From the NCBI GenBank assembly GCA_030043495.1, contig JASHXO010000193.1, forward strand, positions 1 through 5,015: a stretch of DNA of 5,015 bases, given 5' to 3'. The notes under the pieces were generated by a model, which saw only the letters and a program-made list of their open reading frames with translations, was not told where the DNA came from and searched no databases. The stretch comes from Candidatus Rhabdochlamydia sp. (GTDB lineage Bacteria > Chlamydiota > Chlamydiia > Chlamydiales > Rhabdochlamydiaceae). The position numbers were made by a program, and so were the translations under genes. Shown piece after piece: positions 4,131 through 5,015 of the stretch (positions are counted from its first letter, which is position 1; every line of letters begins with the position of its first letter).

Positions 4131-5015
4131 TTACTTGAAAATACTCGTCAAGACTAGACTTTTCAGATCTTCGTCAACACCTGGGATGATCTGGACAATT
4201 TTGGAATCGGCCCCGATCACGAATAAGGTGGGATAACCAGACACTTGGAACAGCTTGCGCAAGTCTCCTGAATTGTCTTCGACCCATTCAATGCCTGGGG
4301 AGTATTCCAACATTTCTTTGGGCAATATCGGGGCAATGTTGATGAAACGGCAAGCGCTTTCGCTTTCCTTAATTTGCGGGATGATCATACTCAGGGCCAA
4401 TAGTTGCTCCTTGCAATGGGGACAATCCCACGAAATAAAATTCAAGATTACCTGTGAGTTTGCATCAGCATTGCTGACAATGCGCCCGTTAGAAGTTTGA
4501 ACTGAAAAGACAGGCGCAGCATCTCCGATTTGTAGGCCGGTAGCAGCGACCACATGATGGTTTTTAAAACTGTACACCATAAAAGTGAGATTTAGGCAGC
4601 TGAACAAAGCAACAACGGACACAGGGGCAAACAGGAGGAGGCAAAGGCGTTCTCTCACCGAGGGCTTGCCGATTTCACTGTTTATCGGTGGGGCCGCAAC
4701 CCAGATCGTCCAAATTAAAATGTTGCTGCCATGGCCGATCAAACAAAGTGTACAAACCCGGGGAAAATCGATATACGTTAATACCAAAGCGAGCAGGACA
4801 GCCCAAATCAGTCCACTGCGGGCCATCTGAGGCCCCGGGAAACTCGGGAAAAGCAGTGAAATGGCAATCAGTCCGACAAAATAGGCGGCGCCAAACAAAG
4901 GCAAGTAAGGAGTATTAGCAGAACATGTTTGGCAGCTTAAGAGGCTAAATAATTTTGATGGTTCTGGCAGCTTTAGAAATAATGCAATGAGGGCAATAAA
5001 TCCTAAAATAGGAAC
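4131..5015 (-). CDS. VKOR/DsbB-like membrane domain fused to TlpA-type thioredoxin (N-terminus cut by window)
   Basis: The frame is open to the right edge, so the visible 294 residues are the C-terminal part. Numbered from the first visible codon, hydrophobic helices carry a Cys pair at 28/31 (SCQTCS) and, after more membrane segments, CTLC at 88/91 followed by LIGHGSNILIW. Two Cys pairs in a helical bundle fit the VKOR/DsbB type of quinone-linked disulfide generator. After a last membrane segment near 130-150, the domain from about 160 is TlpA/thioredoxin-like. It has IGDAAPVFSVQ, WDCPHC (active-site Cys198/Cys201) and the cis-Pro motif GYPTLFVI (Pro262). Such fusions oxidise exported proteins in the periplasm, the thioredoxin part acting like DsbA. 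The thioredoxin assignment is firm; the membrane domain is likely VKOR but a DsbB- or MauE-like identity is possible. A TTG at 4904 is not a real start because it would drop the first Cys pair and helix. Confidence 0.78.
   Translation of the reverse strand, partial: VPILGFIALIALFLKLPEPSKLFSLLSCQTCSANTPYLPLFGAAYFVGLIAISLLFPSFPGPQMARSGLIWAVLLALVLTYIDFPRVCTLCLIGHGSNILIWTIWVAAPPINSEIGKPSVRERLCLLLFAPVSVVALFSCLNLTFMVYSFKNHHVVAATGLQIGDAAPVFSVQTSNGRIVSNADANSQVILNFISWDCPHCKEQLLALSMIIPQIKESESACRFINIAPILPKEMLEYSPGIEWVEDNSGDLRKLFQVSGYPTLFVIGADSKIVQIIPGVDEDLKSLVLTSIFK

Noticed and set aside
4255..4918. Several plus-strand ORFs of 76-81 codons opposite the disulfide gene
   Set aside because: They are antisense shadows of a well-supported coding region.

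Overview
The window looks like a chromosomal segment of an environmental chlamydia (Parachlamydia/Protochlamydia-like). The strongest pointer is a lysine-tailed single-domain SWIB protein, a gene type typical of Chlamydiae among bacteria. AT-rich intergenic DNA and a degraded insertion sequence fit a host-associated genome of that group. The taxonomic call is inference; no rRNA or other marker gene is present.

Layout. (a) 1-201: a 29-bp sequence (9-37) that recurs exactly at 1715-1743, then a leader. (b) 202-666 (+): a Mut7-C type PIN-like RNase with a zinc ribbon. (c) 716-1432 (-): an exported conserved protein of unknown function, convergent with the RNase gene. (d) 1429-1743 (-): a frameshifted, internally deleted DDE transposase remnant ending in the second copy of the 29-bp repeat. 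(e) 1995-2261 (+): a small secreted protein whose mature part is almost only His, Asp and Glu, so probably metal binding. (f) 2264-2752 (-): a YbaK/ProX-type aminoacyl-tRNA editing protein, with a promoter whose -35 box lies inside a perfect palindrome. (g) 2979-3272 (-): the SWIB protein, followed by a hairpin. (h) 3273-4130: a long region without large genes. It holds a possible 39-residue membrane peptide (+), a 34-bp near-perfect palindrome, and an overlooked 39-codon gene (-, 3769-3888). That gene encodes a strongly basic peptide with a leucine-zipper-like heptad pattern and has a clear Shine-Dalgarno site. (i) 4131 to the right edge (-): the C-terminal 294 residues of a VKOR/DsbB-like membrane domain fused to a TlpA-type thioredoxin domain.

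The genes do not form one operon. They are mostly single transcription units in alternating orientation with several convergent pairs. Themes are envelope or periplasm functions (disulfide formation, His-rich secreted protein, exported unknown protein), translation quality control (YbaK), RNA processing or decay (Mut7-C), and small basic nucleic-acid-binding proteins (SWIB and the zipper-like peptide). No complete known defence system, CRISPR array, tRNA or rRNA is visible. The most novel items are the basic zipper-like micro-gene, the His/Asp/Glu-rich secreted protein, and the IS remnant lying directly upstream of the exported unknown gene.
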